A stretch of 8,895 nt of DNA from Burkholderiales bacterium (lineage in GTDB: Bacteria > Pseudomonadota > Gammaproteobacteria > Burkholderiales > Burkholderiaceae_D), in NCBI GenBank assembly GCA_016197345.1, contig JACPVY010000236.1:1-8895 (forward strand), in the 5' to 3' direction. The notes beneath the pieces were generated by a model. That model did no database searches. It was not told the origin of the DNA and was given only the letters and a program-made list of their open reading frames with translations. Shown piece after piece: positions 6,391 through 8,895 of this stretch. The position numbers and the translations under genes were made by a program. The stretch's first letter is position 1, and every line of letters begins with the position of its first letter.

Positions 6391-6610
6391 AATATCGGAC
6401 AATAACGGAACTCCGGCCACCTCCCCCGCTCCAATAGCAGCTTTTTTAGGGACACCTTTGCGACAAGTAAACAGCAACAGCTAGCACCGATTTGCCAGAG
6501 GCCAATCCGGCGTTTAGCACTGTCCCGCGCTTCCACTACGCTCTCGCAATTGCGCCGCAATATGTCAATTCAGATCAACTCCAATCAAATCAAATAATGA
6601 GGGGAAACAA
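6391..6610 (+). other. Intergenic leader of the DUF885 gene
   Basis: I see no gene here on either strand. CGCAATTGCG (6545-6554) is a perfect 10-bp palindrome, and CGCAAT is repeated at 6556-6561, eleven bases on, so one helical turn apart; a regulator site is possible but weakly supported. GAGGGGA (about 6599-6605) is a strong ribosome binding site six bases before the ATG at 6611. No clear intrinsic terminator follows the 103-residue gene; the T6 run near 6441-6446 lacks a stable stem. Confidence 0.4.
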
Positions 6611-8257
6611 ATGTCGTCAAAGAATGTGCTTTATCGTAGTTTGCTCTGCGCGTTATTGGCGACATACGCCGTGCATGCTACGCCAGCCTTTAGTGCAGCA
6701 CAAAACCGCTCGACGCAATCGGTCGCAGCAACGAGCAAAGCCAGCCAACACTTTGCGAAATTGGCTGATCGCTATTATGAAGAAGGCGCGCGTTTTGAAC
6801 CGCTGCAAGCAACCTTCAATGGCGATAATCGTTTCGATGACCAACTTGGTATGGCAATCGCAGCACCAGTGCGCGCAAAACATTTTGCATTTTTGCACCA
6901 AGTGCAAACACAATTGCAACGCATTGCACGGGCAAACTTAAGTGCGGCAGATCAACTTAGCTATGACTGCCTCAGCGCTGAACTCCAAAAATCGCTCGCA
7001 TTTGAACCTTTCCCCGAGCATTTGCTGCCTATTGCACAGATGGATAGCCTAGCCGAGGCCAGCCTAGAGAAAAGCGATTTTTACGCCCCTATCCGCAATC
7101 TACCCATTACCTTCAGCCAAAGCGACAAAGCACAACTGACACAAGCTTATAAACACACCATCACGAAACAAATTTTGCCCGCGCTGAAAGACTTTACTGT
7201 TTTCCTTGAAAAAGACTATTTACCTGCCTCCCGCGCGACGGCAGGGCTAGGTGCGCTCCCCAATGGTAGCGCGTGGTACAAAGCCGCCATCCAAGTCCAA
7301 ACTACTACCGGACTAAGCGCTGATGATATTCATCAAATCGGCCTTGACGAAGTTAAACGCATCCATGATGAAATGGCAAAGCTCGGACAAAAGCTAGGCT
7401 ATAGCGGTCGCGCGGTCGGCGTGTATAACTGGCTGACGGAACAAGCGCAAAATCGCCCGTATAAAACCGAAGAAGACGTATTGCAAGGCTATCGCGACAT
7501 CAATCGCAAAATCATCCCCAAACTACCAGAGCTATTTGTCAGCATTCCCAAAGCAGCGCTAGCGATCAAAGCCGAGCCAGAGATAACGCGCGCCACCGCA
7601 TCAGACCACTATGATGCGCCGTCGGTGGATGGTAGCCGCCCCGGCATTTATTGGGCCGTGGTGGATGATCCCCTAACCTATTCCACCACCCATATGACAT
7701 CCCTTTTCCTGCATGAAGGGCAACCCGGCCATCATTTCCAACTCGCCGCACAGCAACAATTGCAGGTGCCCAAATTCCGCAAATTTGGTGGCAACAATGC
7801 CTATGTTGAAGGTTGGGCTTTATATGCAGAAACGCTAGGGAAAGAAATGGGCTTGTATGAAGACGCCAACGCCTATGCCGGTTTTTTGCGTATGGAATTA
7901 TCGCGGGCGGCGCGCTTGGTGGTGGATACCGGCTTGCACGCTAAAGGCTGGAGTCGGGAACAAACGATTGCCTATTTACAAGAAAATGTCGGTGCCAGCG
8001 TCGAAGGAGCCACCAACGCTACCGAACGCTATATGGTCTGGCCGGGTCAAGCCTTGGCTTATAAAATCGGCTCGCTGAAAATCATGCAATTGCGCCAGCA
8101 AGCAGAACAAGCACTAGGGACAGGTTTTAAACTCGCCCGCTTTCACGATGCGATTTTGGCCGATGGCGCGCTGCCGCTTAGCTTATTGGAGGTGAAGATG
8201 ACGCAGTGGATAGCCGCCGAAGCAAAAGGTGGATTGAGCGCAAAAGCCGGAAGCTAA
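6611..8257 (+). CDS. Exported DUF885-family protein (putative metallopeptidase)
   Basis: 548 residues. A signal peptide covers about 1-30: basic start, hydrophobic LLCALLATYAVHA, cleavage likely after AFSAA, so the protein is expected in the periplasm or outside. The rest matches DUF885: a helical N-terminal half, SADDIHQIGLDEVKRI (236-251), the signature DGSRPGIYW (340-348), the putative metal motif H368-E369-GQPG-H374-H375 (LFLHEGQPGHHFQ), EGWALYAE (400-407) with a candidate third ligand E400 or E407, LVVDTGLHAKGWS (436-448), and ERYMVWPGQALAYKIG (472-487). Length and the C-terminal DGALPLSLLE segment show it is complete. The HE...GHH arrangement suggests a zinc peptidase; peptide substrates are inferred from the family, not shown. 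The start is supported by GAGGGGA. It probably stands alone; mobile-element debris begins within a few bases of its stop. Confidence 0.9.
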   Translation: MSSKNVLYRSLLCALLATYAVHATPAFSAAQNRSTQSVAATSKASQHFAKLADRYYEEGARFEPLQATFNGDNRFDDQLGMAIAAPVRAKHFAFLHQVQTQLQRIARANLSAADQLSYDCLSAELQKSLAFEPFPEHLLPIAQMDSLAEASLEKSDFYAPIRNLPITFSQSDKAQLTQAYKHTITKQILPALKDFTVFLEKDYLPASRATAGLGALPNGSAWYKAAIQVQTTTGLSADDIHQIGLDEVKRIHDEMAKLGQKLGYSGRAVGVYNWLTEQAQNRPYKTEEDVLQGYRDINRKIIPKLPELFVSIPKAALAIKAEPEITRATASDHYDAPSVDGSRPGIYWAVVDDPLTYSTTHMTSLFLHEGQPGHHFQLAAQQQLQVPKFRKFGGNNAYVEGWALYAETLGKEMGLYEDANAYAGFLRMELSRAARLVVDTGLHAKGWSREQTIAYLQENVGASVEGATNATERYMVWPGQALAYKIGSLKIMQLRQQAEQALGTGFKLARFHDAILADGALPLSLLEVKMTQWIAAEAKGGLSAKAGS

Positions 8258-8261
8258 TCCC

Positions 8262-8290
8262 TGTTGACGCCAACCGAAAATTGACCCACC
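8262..8290. mobile_element. Possible remnant of an insertion-sequence end
   Basis: TGTTGACGCC (8262-8271) followed by CCGAAAATTGACCCACC (8274-8290) resembles the terminal sequences of IS21-type elements, which often start TGT and carry AAAATTGACCC-like subterminal words. There is no transposase, second end or target duplication in the window. The resemblance is from memory and could be wrong. Confidence 0.3.
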
Positions 8291-8488
8291 GGGGGGGGTG
8301 CGGACATTCGCTACATCCAAGCACTGCTGGGCCATGCCGCCTTGACCACCACCGAAGTGTATACGCGGGTGGCGATTGGCAAGCTCAAGGAAATCCACGA
8401 AGCCACCCACCCGGCGCGCCTGCACACGAAGCGCGAGACGCCAGCAGCAACGCCAACTACAGCACTTGATAACGCCCTGGAGGAATAG
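8285..8488 (+). pseudogene. Tyrosine recombinase (integrase) C-terminal fragment
   Basis: The frame is open from 8285, directly after an in-frame TGA at 8282-8284, to TAG at 8486-8488. From 8300 it reads [20 protein letters not shown], then [20 protein letters not shown] and a polar tail ending ALDNALEE. This is the last part of a XerC/D-type tyrosine recombinase: the LGH box and the nucleophile tyrosine (TEVYTRV) are present, but the N-terminal DNA-binding domain, the first catalytic Arg, the Lys and the HxxR motif that normally lies just upstream are missing. No start codon is in place. Homology begins immediately after a run of eight G (8291-8298), so the 5' part was removed by a rearrangement there. 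It cannot catalyse recombination. GGAGGA at its 3' end serves the next small gene. Confidence 0.88.
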
Positions 8489-8490
8489 CC

Positions 8491-8735
8491 ATGCCACGCC
8501 CACGCCGCCAAATCAAAATCACGTTACCCGATGAAATGCTAGAACTGTGCCAACAAGACCAAGTTGAGCCGGAAATGGTCTTACGCGGCTTTATCGCCGA
8601 CCTGTGCGGCATCATTATTGGTCTTCGCACCCACGCGAGGATGGCTACAGCAGCAACGGTTCGGATGAGCGCAGCATGGCGATGGACTATTACCGCCGCG
8701 TGGGCTATCCGTGGTGGCATAAGCCGCTGGGGTAA
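8491..8735 (+). pseudogene. Small integrase-linked gene broken by a one-base frameshift
   Basis: It starts at ATG 8491 with GGAGGA (8479-8484) six bases ahead, two bases after the integrase fragment's stop, so the two were once an operon. The first 42 residues read MPRPRRQIKITLPDEMLELC, then QQDQVEPEMVLRGFIADLCG and II. At about 8614-8619 the sense moves to another frame and continues WSSHPREDGYSSNGSDERSM, AMDYYRRVGYPWWHKPLG, to TAA at 8733-8735. The second part has strongly protein-like composition, while the original frame turns into Ala/Arg-rich nonsense running on to 8850. A single lost base in ATTATTGG (perhaps formerly AATTGG) would restore about 81 residues. IKITLPDEM resembles the opening of ribbon-helix-helix proteins, but the family is not identified. 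A sequencing error is the alternative explanation. Confidence 0.72.
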
Positions 8736-8750
8736 GCACGCAGCCAAACA

Positions 8751-8785
8751 GGGGACAGGCTGCATGGGCGCAAACACCTGTCCCC
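8751..8785. repeat. Perfect 9-bp inverted repeat (REP-like hairpin)
   Basis: GGGGACAGG (8751-8759) and CCTGTCCCC (8777-8785) are exact reverse complements around a 17-base loop. It lies just after the broken small gene. It lacks a T tract on either strand, so it is not an ordinary intrinsic terminator. GGGGACAGG words occur in REP-like and mobile-element-associated palindromes in proteobacteria; that assignment is inference. The following 110 bases to the window end are G+C-rich, and I see no supported gene there. Confidence 0.6.
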
Positions 8786-8895
8786 GTGGACACACCTACC
8801 CGCTAGCCCGCGCGTCACGCCGTTTGCAAGACGTGCAACGAGGATGCTAGGGCACGAGCAAGCGGCGCGCCCCGCTCGCGCCAGTGGTTGCGCGA

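Noticed and set aside
6441..6446. T6 run as a terminator of the 103-residue gene
   Set aside because: No stable G+C-rich stem precedes it.
8183..8795. Overlapping open frames on the minus strand, and the plus-strand frame at 8206-8469
   Set aside because: They are shadows of the DUF885 end, the integrase fragment and the small gene; none shows a motif or a ribosome site.
8614..8850. Unshifted reading of the small gene to give 119 residues
   Set aside because: After residue 42 this frame is low-quality Ala/Arg/Thr sequence, while the shifted frame gives a coherent protein end at 8735.
8413..8871. GGCGCGCC occurring at 8413-8420 and 8864-8871 as possible direct repeats of an element
   Set aside because: It is a short self-complementary word in G+C-rich DNA with no shared flanks, so chance is sufficient.
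8786..8895. Possible gene end on the minus strand at the right window edge
   Set aside because: A short open stretch reads plausibly, but more than one frame is open and no motif is visible within the available length.

Overview
The window looks like chromosomal DNA of a betaproteobacterium (Burkholderiales or Neisseriales type). This rests on roughly balanced base composition, dense gene packing, a GbsR/MarR-type regulator, a DUF885 exported protein, a TIGR01777 epimerase-like protein, and a promoter (TGCTACAAT) of the kind common upstream of genes in that class. The genus cannot be fixed from sequence alone.

Layout, left to right. (1) 1-2727: a TetR-family repressor (minus strand, its 3' end cut by the window edge) is divergent from a two-gene unit on the plus strand. 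That unit encodes an NAPE-PLD-like metallo-beta-lactamase-fold hydrolase and a short-chain dehydrogenase whose active-site lysine is replaced by glutamine. A 24-bp inverted repeat lies at the predicted transcription start of the plus-strand pair, and a clear intrinsic terminator closes it. (2) 2741-5911, minus strand: a four-gene operon reading GbsR/MarR-like regulator, small multi-pass membrane protein, DUF4166 protein, membrane-anchored TIGR01777 epimerase-like protein. Every junction is a 4-base ATGA overlap. A perfect 6-4-6 inverted repeat sits just after the predicted -10 box, which suggests autoregulation. (3) 6079-6390: a 103-residue protein of unknown function, plus strand. (4) 6611-8257: a secreted DUF885-family protein with a metalloprotease-like HEGQPGHH motif. 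(5) 8258-8895: mobile-element debris. It holds an IS-end-like stretch, a run of eight G, the last ~67 codons of a tyrosine recombinase that has lost its start and first catalytic motifs, a short companion gene broken by a one-base frameshift, and a 9-bp perfect hairpin built on GGGGACAGG.

How the parts may work together. The TetR unit looks like a ligand-induced pair acting on a lipid-like or hydrophobic compound (inference from families only). The GbsR-led operon is the best candidate for an undescribed system: a regulator, two membrane proteins (one carrying an NAD(P)-binding epimerase domain) and a soluble DUF4166 protein, tightly coupled in translation, with no assigned pathway. The right edge is a decayed integration scar rather than a working island. 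No CRISPR array, rRNA or tRNA gene was seen.
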